A stretch of DNA of 64,000 nucleotides from Rachycentron canadum (taxonomy: Eukaryota; Chordata; Actinopteri; Carangiformes; Rachycentridae), in the NCBI GenBank assembly GCA_038496675.1, contig CM076668.1, forward strand, positions 17,615,815-17,679,814, in the 5' to 3' direction. Below the pieces are notes generated by a model. It saw only the letters and a list, made by a program, of their open reading frames with translations. It ran no database searches and was not told the DNA's origin. Of the stretch, positions 47,801 through 58,800 are shown piece after piece (positions within the stretch are counted from its first letter, which is position 1; each line of letters starts with the position of its first letter). Both the position numbers and the translations under genes were made by a program.

Positions 47801-49409
47801 TTGGTGATGAAGATGCCTTTGCCTTGGCAACCGGTGTCTGGCTTACAGATATACGTCTTGCTTTTTTTGGCCCTGGTGTAAGCTTGGAAGTCACTGTAAC
47901 TGCAAATTACAATATCAGAGAAGGAGTTAGTATATTGAGACACACTGAAAAGAACAAAATGATAGAACAAACAGTACAAACTGACTCTGCAGGAAGGCAC
48001 CACGTTCTAGGGAAGATATTGTAGTCTTTGGGGAAAAGCTTGAGCATGCGGTTCATGTTTCTTGCCAGTAAATCTTTGCGGCAGATCTCATTCATCCCTG
48101 GGAAATGGTTTATTTTCTGCAAAGACAAAGAAAATACATACGATTGTGACAAAATAAACTGATCCACCTTATTCATACTTATTCAAGAGGACAATGGGGG
48201 ACGTTGGTATTAACTTGCCCAACAGTAACTGCGCAGAATCATCCAATTAGGCTGTTTGGAAATCCTTTACAAGCTAACATACCTTCATATCGAGGATAAT
48301 TAAAAAGACATGTAAATACATTACAAATTAAAAGGGCAGAATGACTTGTCTTCTATGAGCCATCTCCAGAGGTACAAATTGAATTACAAGACAATTATTT
48401 TACAGTGTCGAATTTGTTTTAATTAGCCATTTATGATGATGGCGGTCATGTGACTGTTGGTGTGAGCAAATTCAATCGAATACCTGGTAACGCTTCATGT
48501 CCTTAACACGGTCGACAGACACGGAGCAGTCAGTCCAAAAGACCGTCCAGTCTTCACCCTCCACTGCTTCTTTGAGGCCATATCTTCGAGCAGCTCGTCG
48601 CACTGAGACAAATGAAACATTACGTTCCTTATGTTTCACAGAAGAAATCTGGTGAGGCTGCTTTCTGTTTTTATGTCTCTTAGCTGTTGAATGCCCTCGC
48701 CTCACTCACTCTCTTGGTATTTCAAAAAGGTAAAAGGTTAAAGGTGTTTTTAATCTTTTTTTTTTTCATTTGATGCCACGTAAATACAGGCTGCTTGTTT
48801 GCATGGGTTCATATTGAAACAGGAAATACTCATACGACTGCCAAGGTGGAAGACCATTAAAATAACTCCAGACTAAAAGGCACATGTCCACATACCTTTT
48901 GCCACAAGTTCATTCAATTAAATTTATCTACAACTAAAGGTACTGCCTAGATTGGTGGAAATTGCCACAAATATCAGTATTAAATAAAACATACCACTTT
49001 CATATTTGCAGTTGTTGAGGTTGATCCACAGTCATCTGGAAGAGAAGAGAGACAGAGAAGGACAGACATCTGCTTTGCTGCAAGGTCCTACAGATGCCTC
49101 ATTACACTCATCTTCCCTTCCTCGAACGATGAGGACAAATGAGAAAACAAAAACTTAAGAGCCCCCAGGACAAGTTATAAAATCATAACTGTCAGGGTGC
49201 TCAGCAGTTAATATACCTGCAGTGGGAAATGACTGCAAAAGTAAAAGTGGAGGAGCTCCAGCAGTAAAGTACCTCTTCTTGCTCTTTCTCCTCTTCTTGG
49301 TGATGGGCGGCGGGATGCGGGTGCAGGCTTCTGTTTGGCTTTCGCCCTCCTCTCCCTCATATTTCTGTTCATCATCGTTTCTGTCGGGGCTGTCCACAGG
49401 TAGACCCAT
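41899..49409 (-). CDS. ttll6: ttll6, tubulin polyglutamylase of the TTL-like family
   Basis: ATP-dependent ligase that elongates glutamate side chains on tubulin in cilia. Minus-strand coding exons: 49273-49409, 48995-49035, 48484-48602, 47986-48116, 47743-47899, 47504-47647, 47078-47163, 46739-46964, 46128-46306, 45816-46004, 44527-44689, 43874-44173, 43571-43711, 42711-42867, 41899-42152; about 806 residues. All phases agree. TTL domain blocks are clear: NCKYESVRRAARRYGL, NHFPGMNEICRKDLLARNM, YICKPDTGCQGKGIFIT (ATP-binding), PFIIDGYKFDLRIYVLVTS, CMHLTNYSINKHS, CFEILGFDVLLD and VNHSPSF. The C-terminal part has an acidic tract (exon 12), a Gln/Pro-rich exon (13) and a conserved end. Odd: the second coding exon opens with an in-frame TGA if the only visible AG acceptor is used. 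The start ATG (49409) lies just after an AG acceptor, so a 5' non-coding exon is expected. Confidence 0.9.
43597..43681. repeat. ttll6: CTG/CAG-rich coding repeat in ttll6 exon 13
   Basis: Imperfect CTG repeat; on the minus strand it encodes a Gln/Pro-rich stretch including seven consecutive Gln. Confidence 0.9.
44185..44345. mobile_element. Possible non-LTR retrotransposon 3' end fragment
   Basis: Intronic sequence ending in CTTGACAATAAAACATATTTGAATTTGAAAT, similar to the tails of teleost LINE/SINE 3' ends. The call rests on the tail alone. Confidence 0.3.
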
Positions 49410-52400
49410 CCTGGATGTGCCAAAAACAAAGACAAATGTGCTCATTTGACTATGAGCAAATGCAACAAAAAAGATGATAGTGTAGACAAAAAAAACAAAT
49501 GATGCCATTCCATTTTCCAACACTCATCTGCTCGTTTACATAGTTCTTTTTTAATGGGTTGTGCTGCACAGCCTCTCAATGAAATTCAATCAAACAGAAC
49601 AAAGTACATGCTGTAAGTGCGCGCATGGAATCATGTTTCCGTTTCCATTTCTCTCATCAGGTGAGTGCTTTGGCTGTCAGCACATTGTCACACACTGGCA
49701 TTCAAGAGTTATTGTGGCAGGACGGATACAAAGAGCAGTTAATACTACAACAATAGTGAGGGGGATTAATCCTAACACCAAGCAGAGCCCAGGTACTACG
49801 GAAATAAGCACATACAGTGTAACATGTTACTTACATTCTATTGCTTTTCTTGACGTTGGTATAAAAAGAAACAAAAGTAGAGTCAGTGAGGTAAACAATA
49901 CACTGATACAGCTGATATAAAGTCTTGTTGAATGGGTTGTATTTAGTGTGTATATTTCATTTTGTCACTCGGCCACTGTCAACACGCCACAGAGTGAAAC
50001 CCTGCTAAGAATTAATGTCTAGTATAGAATTACAAAAGAGTCTGAAGCCAAACAAGCTGCTTTTTGAGACAGTAACTAATCTAAATGCTAACAATAATAA
50101 TGCTTATATTCAATGTTTTAATGTTGGCCCTAAACACCAAGTAGCCTTCAGCTCAGGGTGATGATGGTGACGCCAATAATTGAATTTATAAACCAAAACA
50201 CTCATGGTGGAGGGGAACAGGAGGCACAGCCTAATTTCATGGGAGTCCATTAAAGAGTTGATGAGATGTTTCTCTCTGAACCAGAAATGTGAACCTCATA
50301 ATGTTACAGGAGGAAGAGTCAGGGAATCACCATAGTTACTGAGATTCATCTTCTGTGGATCATGAGTGTCAAATAGTTATTGCAATATTTCAGTCTGGAC
50401 CAAAGTAGTGGCTCCACAGGATGACCAACAATAATCCTGAGCAAGTAAAAGGATAAAACTTGGGTGCATTCAATTCCATTTGTGTGTTTCTGATCTGTAA
50501 ACATCCGTCTGCACACTGGCCGAGAAACAGCAGACAGCAGCCGTCACAGCAGCGTCTCAGCTGCTCACCTCCGCCTCATATCTGGTGTCTTGTAGGGTGA
50601 AGGTGAGGTCAAGTTAATTCCTAGTAATGATCGCGGGGGGGGGGGGCATTAAGGAGGGACATCCCAGGTACACGGTGGGAGGTTACGGTGCTAGGTAACA
50701 GTATTCTGATCCAGTGATCTGGATAATCCTGGCACTGAACTGTGAGCTTTACATTGGGTCGAGACGCGCCGCTGACCTCAGCCTGGATACAGTTACGGGC
50801 CCCGCAGACGATTTCTCCAAGGTTCTCCCTCAGCGTTCAACAACAGGTACATGAATGACACCTTTGTGTTACCTGTCCTCAGCGCACTGCACTCAACAAA
50901 ATTTTTAATTGTTAAATGTCACTATATTACACTCAACATTCAGGTGACTTTCAAACAAGTTTGTTTAGAGCTTGGTCTATCTTGTGTTGTTACAGAGGCT
51001 GAATGTGCTTATTTTAAATCACTTTGGATAAAAGTGTCTTAACTAATGTGATTTAATATTAAATTGTACATTTCTCTATTAAATGATCAATTCTTTTGTC
51101 AATAAAAAGGAAAAAAATCTCCACAAATGCCCTTTACAAGTCACTAAATCCCATGGATTAAAAGGTGTTGAAGGTCTTACTCGATAAATTACTTAAATAT
51201 TTATCAAAATTAATATCAGATCATTTCCTGTTTAATTAATTAACAGATTGATTACCTTCACCAATAATTAGATTATTATCAGCAATATTATTTAAGAAAT
51301 GACTGTACTCACCTGCATTGTTAAGCCTACATTTGTGAGGATAAAGGCGATGGAAGATGCTGCCCCCTTCTGTCTGCCTGGAGGCCTCGTTGATCCAGGA
51401 ACCTTTGCTTTAAGAGCCCTTAAAGACGCCGTCACCCTCCTCACTAGACAAACCACAGAGCCGCATCTCAACGTCGTCCGACGTCTGCCTGTGGAGATGC
51501 AGTGGATTTGCATCATCACAAGGATGGCTTGGTTCATATTGACTTACACACTCAAGCAATAGGCCCAGCAGTGGATCTGGTGACCAATTAGAAACTGGGG
51601 GGACAAACACCCGATCCCTCTTGACATGATGGAGAGAAAATGATCAGGTGACCTCAGCAGGGAGCAAGTGGAGAGGGATAATCCCTCATATTTGTTCACT
51701 GAAATAGGAGAAGTGCTTTTCAACACATCAAGTTGGTAATTTAAATCTGTGCTGAAAAGTGTTGTGGCAGTGTGTGGTGTGAGAGAGCAGGCTGGACATT
51801 TATCTTCTTAGCCAAGATGAAATGGAGAAGCCTCAGTAGAAGCTTGGCCTTCCACTGAAGACATTAAATATACAGCATAGGCAGAAAGGAAAATGCTGCT
51901 CGAACAGTTGGCAAAGAGGAACAGAAAGTAGACAAACAGGACGCCAATGGCAGCCAACCAGGTATCAATCAGACATAACAAGGCTAGATTTTAATGAGGG
52001 GGAAGAATAGCACACGATGGCCAACACTGGTTGCTTGATTAATCAGTCAATCAACATTAATTAACCATTAGTTGACATCTTACACGCTTAAATACTTATC
52101 TACCTTTTGTCTTCTTTATGACGCTTTAAGGATAACCTGCTACGCTCTCAGCACTGATGTCAGTTGCTGAATTGAAAAGCCATGATTGCATGTTCATTTT
52201 CGGGTTTTCAATTTGTGTGTGTGCATCACAGAAAGCCAGTTACAGGCTATAGAGCTCTCATACAATTACAGTGAAGAGCAATTAGGATTCATTATGTGGA
52301 TAGTGTATTTTTATGGAGTGATATTAAATAAAGGTTGGAGAAATTGTTTGTGTAGAAAAAAAGAACATCCCAGGTTATGAAAATGAGTAAGGCAATGCTG

Positions 52401-53640
52401 TTGTTTACTTTGGAGGACTTTTAAATAAGTACAGCGTCGTAAAATGGATTTGCAAATTGTTATTCTTGGTGATTTTTAAATTCTGTTTTATGAGATAAGC
52501 AATTGTCATTTTTTAAAATCAGGTTAAGTGTAGTGTACTGTTTTCTGATTTGCAAAATCAGTAACATGCAAAAAAAACAAAAAAAACAATCTTCATTATC
52601 TGGCCAAGAGTAGACCACACCTAAAATCTTGTCAAGGACCAGAATAATAAACACAATAACATAATTTAATCCCGGTGTTATTAGAAGTGTGGCTCCATAA
52701 GTTTAATGTCTTGACTGTACATGAAACTAAACACCAAATGAATACATTACAATGACATGTTTTACTGTGGTCAACAAATACAAACTTTGACAAAAGTACA
52801 AAACACACAGAGGCAACTTAGTTGATATTAAAGGTAACGTAGTACTGAGCTGCAGGCAGAAGATAGTAAACAGACAGACCGTTATTAGGTGTTATAAGTG
52901 TTAGTGGTGTGCAATGAAACCAATCCGCTACCAACCACAATATTTCCCCAGATTTACTCCACATCATTTGGGTTTACATCATTTGATTAATCAATAAAAA
53001 CGGCTAAAAGAAATACGACAGCAGCTCTAACCGCTCCTCCATCTTCCATCTTGTGGCCCTGATCCTCTGCTTTTAGGACCTTCATTGTCTTATTTTATAC
53101 TGAGCTCATTTCTTTTAAAGTGGTTGCTGCTGTCAAAGCAGCAACCACTTTAAAGCTGGTACCAGTGGATTTGGACGCTTTTCCTTAAAAAGAATCAGAC
53201 CTGCTGCCCAATAATTTACTATCAATAAACTAATCAATTAATTGCCTGTTTTTCAGCTCTAGGGCACTGGTTGGTTTCTGAATCCATGGGGAAATAAAAA
53301 ATGAAACAACCATGTATGGGGGGTCATCAGGGGCCCAGTAACAGGTGCAGCACTTAACGTTTCTAATAGCTGTTATTCCCAAACAAACAAACAAACAAAC
53401 AAACAAATAAAGTACTATTTGACACCTCGAGGTCACAGAATAATGGGTAACACCTAACCTGCTCACAAACAGGAAACACAAACATGGCACGAAAACGCAA
53501 ATTTGTACTTGTAATTCGTGTCGATTAAGAAAACGCATTAAGTTCAGTTGACCTTTAAGTTAGTCCGCGAACCAAAGATTTAACCAAAGCAAAGCTGAAA
53601 CTAACGGCTCCCTAACGGCTCGACTTATATAAATGTATAC
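49410..53640. other. Region upstream of the ttll6 start codon
   Basis: Mostly AT-rich non-coding DNA. A minus-strand donor (CAG followed by GTGAGT) at about 51312/51311 could end a non-coding 5' exon of ttll6; joined to the acceptor at 49410/49411 it would place a TAA in frame three codons before the ATG. Also present: a poly-G run at 50636-50646, AT-rich repeat fragments, an 18-base inverted repeat at 53114-53154 and a (CAAA)n tract at 53383-53408. Confidence 0.5.
53114..53154. repeat. Perfect short inverted repeat (18-base arms, 5-base loop)
   Basis: TTTAAAGTGGTTGCTGCT at 53114-53131 is the exact reverse complement of 53137-53154, with GTCAA between. It would form a tight hairpin in either strand. 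Too short for a typical animal pre-miRNA. Confidence 0.95.
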
Positions 53641-53643
53641 GTC

Positions 53644-53657
53644 GTTGCTATGGTGAC
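53644..53657. promoter_or_regulatory. RFX X-box in candidate ttll6/calcoco2 promoter
   Basis: GTTGCTATGGTGAC matches the X-box consensus RTHNYYATRRNRAC at every position. RFX factors binding X-boxes drive ciliary genes, and ttll6 is one. The surrounding 53580-53960 is locally CpG-richer, with a plus-strand donor (GTGAGT at 53755) that could end a non-coding first exon. CCAAT-type (CAATCA, 53941) motifs follow. Confidence 0.65.
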
Positions 53658-54184
53658 GGACGCCGACTTCTCCTTAGCGTTAGCTTGAAAGTCTGACGAT
53701 CGGCTCTTTAACGGCTAAAAACGGCGTGTACCGGACATTACCGTCAGCAAAACAGTGAGTCCCCTCTGAGCCCGGTGTGTAACACTAACCGGGCGGCCGG
53801 TCGGACCGTTGCTGTCGTCGCTGCTTGGTCGTGTTGCCGTCTCGATGTCGAGGCTCGGTTGAACTGTCCGTATAAATGTAAACATGAATGAAGTCGAGTC
53901 TCACACACACAAACGTCCAAAAAGCCGTTTAGCTCTCAGCCAATCACAACACGGGGGGGTGTGAGGTTCCTCGTCGCTGATTGGCTGTTGGCTCACCGAT
54001 GAGAAAAGACGCACCAGCGGGAACGAGTCACAGGTGCAGCACAGGTGAGGCGGTTTACAGGTGATGTTTGCCATTAAAACCAGGTTATTCCTACAGAAAT
54101 AAAACAAAAAACAAAACAGCGTGTCTGAAAAGACTGATTCTGAAATAAAATAGAACGTTTGTCTTTTTGTTTGTTGTTTTATTT

Positions 54185-54250
54185 TCTTTTTGCATGAATG
54201 TTATTTCCCAAAGTTCCTCTGGGATTAATAAAGTATTCTGATTCTGATTT
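54185..54250. mobile_element. Teleost LINE/SINE 3' tail
   Basis: Sequence TTCCTCTGGGATTAATAAAG followed by TATTCTGATTCTGATT, the characteristic tail (short repeat after AATAAAG) of abundant fish non-LTR elements. Confidence 0.5.
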
Positions 54251-54259
54251 CCATTAATA

Positions 54260-55330
54260 ATTGATTCATTGATTGTTTGAAAAATGCCCATATATTATTA
54301 TTCGATTCATTCTGTCAATAGGGGTCAATTGGTGTCAATAGGGTGTCAGAAACCAGGTTTTGCCAAGGAACCCCTACAAGGTTAATGGGTGTAATATTGT
54401 CTTATACCTATACAAGATATACTATATAATTATATATAAAAGTTTATTTTCAAAATCTAACTTTTATTTTAAGACATAACCTTTATATTGTTATTCTTAA
54501 ATTACATCAGAAGTGTTCCACTTCTTCCATTACTTTGTGAATTTCATTCAATTTACCAATAGAGAGCAAGGAGGACACTTGAATTAGGTGTTTGATAGTA
54601 TTTAATTATTATTATAATAATATAATTTGTCCGTTTTAAAGTAAATGTGCAAAACTCTGAAGGTCAAACAGCTTCTTTAACTGGTTTGTTAGTTGCCTGT
54701 TATGCCCCCAGACAAGCTTTATTGCATTAAGTGTCATAAAGTAAACGACAGGCAACAATTATAATGCAAAAACACAACACTGGGGTTTAAACTGACCAAC
54801 ATTTTAGCGTGTTGATGATGATTATTCCACAAATCGGCCTGTGTGCTGTTACAAAGTGGGTTAGACTGGACTCACACATCAGCATCAGTTGGACGACTGA
54901 AAGAGTTTGGCTCCCTCTTGTGTTTTTTAGGGTCAAGGAGCGAGGAATGTGTCTTTAAACTGGACTACATTTCCCATAAGGCAGTATGTCCGGGTAGTTT
55001 CACGGACAATCTGTAACAAGGCATGTGATAACAATTTGCAAGTAAACGATTGTTAAATCAAGCCTAATGTACTGTACAAAAAAAGTTTTAGCCGAAGTTT
55101 AACTTGTTCAATTTTATACAACAATGTTGAAAGTAAACTAAAGTAAATTGTGTCTTGTTAAAAATAGATAACCTGTATGGAAATTGTTGTTTTGTTTTTA
55201 CTAATGTACGAGTATAAATAATTAATTAGGCAAATAAAAAAAAAAATCAATGGTTTGGATCCAGAAAAAGTCTAACATCTATTACGTCTGCGTAAACAAA
55301 CAAACAAACAAACAAACAAAAACTTCATAA
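54260..55330. other. AT-rich sequence upstream of calcoco2
   Basis: No gene seen. Low-complexity AT DNA ending in a (CAAA)n tract at 55297-55322 just before the inferred calcoco2 first exon. Confidence 0.6.
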
Positions 55331-55339
55331 GTGTCGCGT

Positions 55340-55453
55340 GGTACTCACGTGCTGTGTGATTTTCCGGCGGCACCTGAAGGCAGCACGGGCCACAGGTTCA
55401 GTCGGGCGCAGCTGACGGTGAATGTCGGTGCTGAGACAAGTGACAGCAAATAT
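55340..55453 (+). other. calcoco2: Inferred first exon of calcoco2
   Basis: A CpG-richer stretch with an ETS-like TTTTCCGGCGG ends in a good donor (GTAAGT at 55454). It contains ATG at 55422-55424 with G at -3; when spliced to the acceptor at 55879 this frame stays open and runs into the main ATG (55892), adding 15 residues (MSVLRQVTANIPGPS). Confidence 0.5.
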
Positions 55454-55891
55454 GTAAGTTTGGTATTTTCCCCTCAACATTTTATCACCATGTTAGACTT
55501 TGTTAGAAAGGTTTGTGCCGAAAGTGTTGTTGTGTATGAGAATAAAGAATCAGCTGTTGTCGTTTTTTTTTTAACAAGAGATTACTTTCGGTTTCTGTGT
55601 TTTGACGTTTTTTCTTTGGACTAACTTCCTTTTAAAAGTTTTATTTATAACAGATTAAATGTCGCGTACAGATGAAAGGGGGTGGTTTAAAGATAGAAAG
55701 TGAGTCTTCTCAGCTGAGTTAAGTTCATTGTTTATGTGTTTGGAGAGAAAGGCGAGGTGACATTTGAAGTGCGCAAAAGCAAAACACAAAGTCTGACCAA
55801 CAGCAGGAAGAGGGTGCAGCTCTGTGTCAGCTGCTGTCCTCAGAGTTTCATCACCAGTCTGTCTGTGTTTGCCGGCAGCCCGGGGCCCAGC

Positions 55892-58800
55892 ATGGAGAGC
55901 CCCCCAGGCCCGGCGGCGGCAGCTCGCTCCTTCTCCCAGGTGCTTTTCATCGACATCCCTCACTCATATCCACCTTCAACCCCCATCACCTGCCGCTACA
56001 GCCTCTCTGCCACCTACGAGCCCAACCGTCGGGACTGGGTGGGGATTTTTAAGGTGAGGTTCACTTGTTTGTCATATTTATGTTTGGTGCATTAAAGATT
56101 TTTTTTTTTTTTAACCTTAGATGTGTTTCTAACTTTTCCTACACAGGTGGGGTGGAGCACAACGAAGGACTATCACACCTTTGTGTGGGCGGAGCCATGT
56201 CAGGACGTGGTGGGACAGGAGTCAGTGACTTTGCAAGCTGTGTTTAAAGGTAAGGAATAGATTTGGTTTCAGTGCAGGTTGAAATATCTGGCCGTGTTTT
56301 TAATGTACACTCAACAGGCCCAGTCAAAACACTCTGGTCTTCTTATGAGTAAACAGCTGAAGCTTAAATCTGATCTGCTGACAGATACAGTCAAATCCTG
56401 ATTTAGTTTTTATGAGGGCTGATAAGAGTTTGTCTTTTATTGGAGCTGAGAGTTTTTGGTTTTGCGAGCTCAAACTTGAGAGCAATGACAGGATGTTCAG
56501 TTATCAAACGGAGACTCATCCGTTCTGTGGCGTTTCTACATGAAATCTGCGTGAGATTGAGTTTGGACGTGACTTGGTCTTCGACTGGTATCGTTTCACA
56601 AGTCCAGCAAAACACAGTACAAGCGAGAAGACACTGGTACTCGCTGTGAGAAAGGTCCTTTGATACACTTCCACAACATAAATAAACTCCTAATTAGTAT
56701 TTTATTAAAAGCAGATGAAGAAGAGGTTTCAGGCCTGATTCCCTTCTAACATTGTCCATTTTTAGAGTTTCTACAGTGAGGACATTATTCAGGATTTAGA
56801 CACTTTTCGTGAGAATAAACAGTCGTTGTCAATTTACAGAAAGTTAATCCTTAACAATTTTCAGTGAATTAGTCAATTATTCATCAAGGAAAAAGGTCAG
56901 AAATGATCGTGCTTTGAATGTCTGAGTTTCAGACAAAACAAACAGACGCAGACACACCAGGCGAAATGACAACGAATGTGCTCTTTAGATGTAACCCTGT
57001 AGATTTAATCTCTAGCTGTCTGCTCTGGTCTAATCTCCGTCAGATTACTACCTGCCGAAGGACGAGATCGAGTTCTACCAGTTCTGCTACGTCGACAGCT
57101 CAGGCCAGGTTCGAGGAGCCAGCACTCCCTTCTGTTTCAAAACCCCAGAGGAGCAAAGCATGGAGAGCAGCCAGGAGGACGACTTCCTCATCATTACAAC
57201 ACAGGTATCAGACACCATCTGATGACAGATTTGGAGCGTGAGGTGACAAGTAAAGTGCATTTTTTGTTTTGTTTTGTTTGTTTTTTTTAATCAGGTGATT
57301 GGTCAGTTTTTTGGAGCTCAGTGTAAAAGACACACCTGTAGATGAGTATGATTTTTGTGGTACTTTTATTTAAATTAATTTATTCATTATAATGTATTAA
57401 GGTACCACTCCAGGGGGATTCATACCCAAATAAATATATAAAGTAAACAAGGCCCCCTTTACCAGCTGCACTGTCATGATCATAAACCAATATTATAATA
57501 TATATTATTCTGAAATGGGCCACTCTGCATGATTTAAGTAAATTTGATGACAATACTTACTTTTACATTGAAAGAAGGATTTTAACAAAATTTGATGACA
57601 ATACCTTTGTACTTTTACTTCGAAAGAAGGATTTTAATACATTTTTTTAGGCGTGTTGCTTATTTTTACTCAGGTAAAATGTCTGTTTGTGTCTTTCCAC
57701 CACTGATGTCTCGTAAATAAAATTTTGTGTTGACTTCCTGTGACTTCCTGCAACAGGTCGAACAGAGCATTCGTGAGAAAGCGGAGCTGCAGAAAGAGTT
57801 AGATCAGACCAGGGAGGAAAATGAAAACTTGAAAAGTGCTTTACACAAGGAACGAGAAGAGGCTGCCATCCTGGAGGTCTGCTTGTCTGATTTACAACAA
57901 TGTGAACACATTTGGTCATTGTGCAAATAGAGAAAATGGGTAAATAGGAATTGAACTTTGATGCAGTGTCATTGATTTGTTCAGGGCCAGAACGAGCAGA
58001 AAGAGAAAGAAAGGAGTCAGGTGGTCAGAGAACTGGATCAAATCAAGGAAGAAAACAGAAACTTAAAAAGCACCTTACAGAAGCAACGCCAGGAAATGGA
58101 CAATTTAAAGGTTTGTTCATTCCACATGTAAAATCTGATCTCAGTTCTACATTATCAGTGTGATAAACTGTAAAATACTGGCATTACCAGGAGGAGCTGC
58201 TGGTCCAAGCGACACAGCAGCTGGAGATACAGCAACGGAGGGAGGCTGAGCAGAACAAGCTGAGTAAGAGCTTGAGCTCTGAAGAAGCATCAAGTCAAAC
58301 CGAGGTGAAGATCATTTCTACCCTGCTGTTAAAGCGTCTAACAAAATCAGCCTCCTCCTGTCATAATCGTTCTTCATTACCTTCCTTCAGACTCACACTC
58401 AGGAGAAATACGAGCGAGCTCTGATGAAGATCAACCAACTGAAGGAGGAGCGTAAGGAGCTGCTGGAGAGGATAGAGGCTCTGAGTGAGGAGGTTTCCAT
58501 GTGAGTCGAATCTTTGTTTTTCTATTTTTATCATTAAACATCATCATGAACCACAACTTTAAAAACCTGCTGCATCATGTTTTTGTGTGTTTTTAGGTTA
58601 AGTTCCAAACTCAGAGAAGGAGAACGGGAACTGGTCAAAACAAAAGACAGCATCCAGATACTAGAGGTAAATCTGCTCTGCAGCTTCAAAGGATCAGGCT
58701 GCAGTTATTCTGCGTTTTCTTACTGTTAATGAAGCTCATCGCAGGAGGGGAAAAAAGCAACAGAGACTCACAACAACCACAAACAGATGCAAATATCTCA

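Noticed and set aside
53114..53154. Inverted repeat as a microRNA precursor
   Set aside because: Stem of 18 pairs with a 5-base loop is below the usual pre-miRNA size, and the flanks do not extend the stem.
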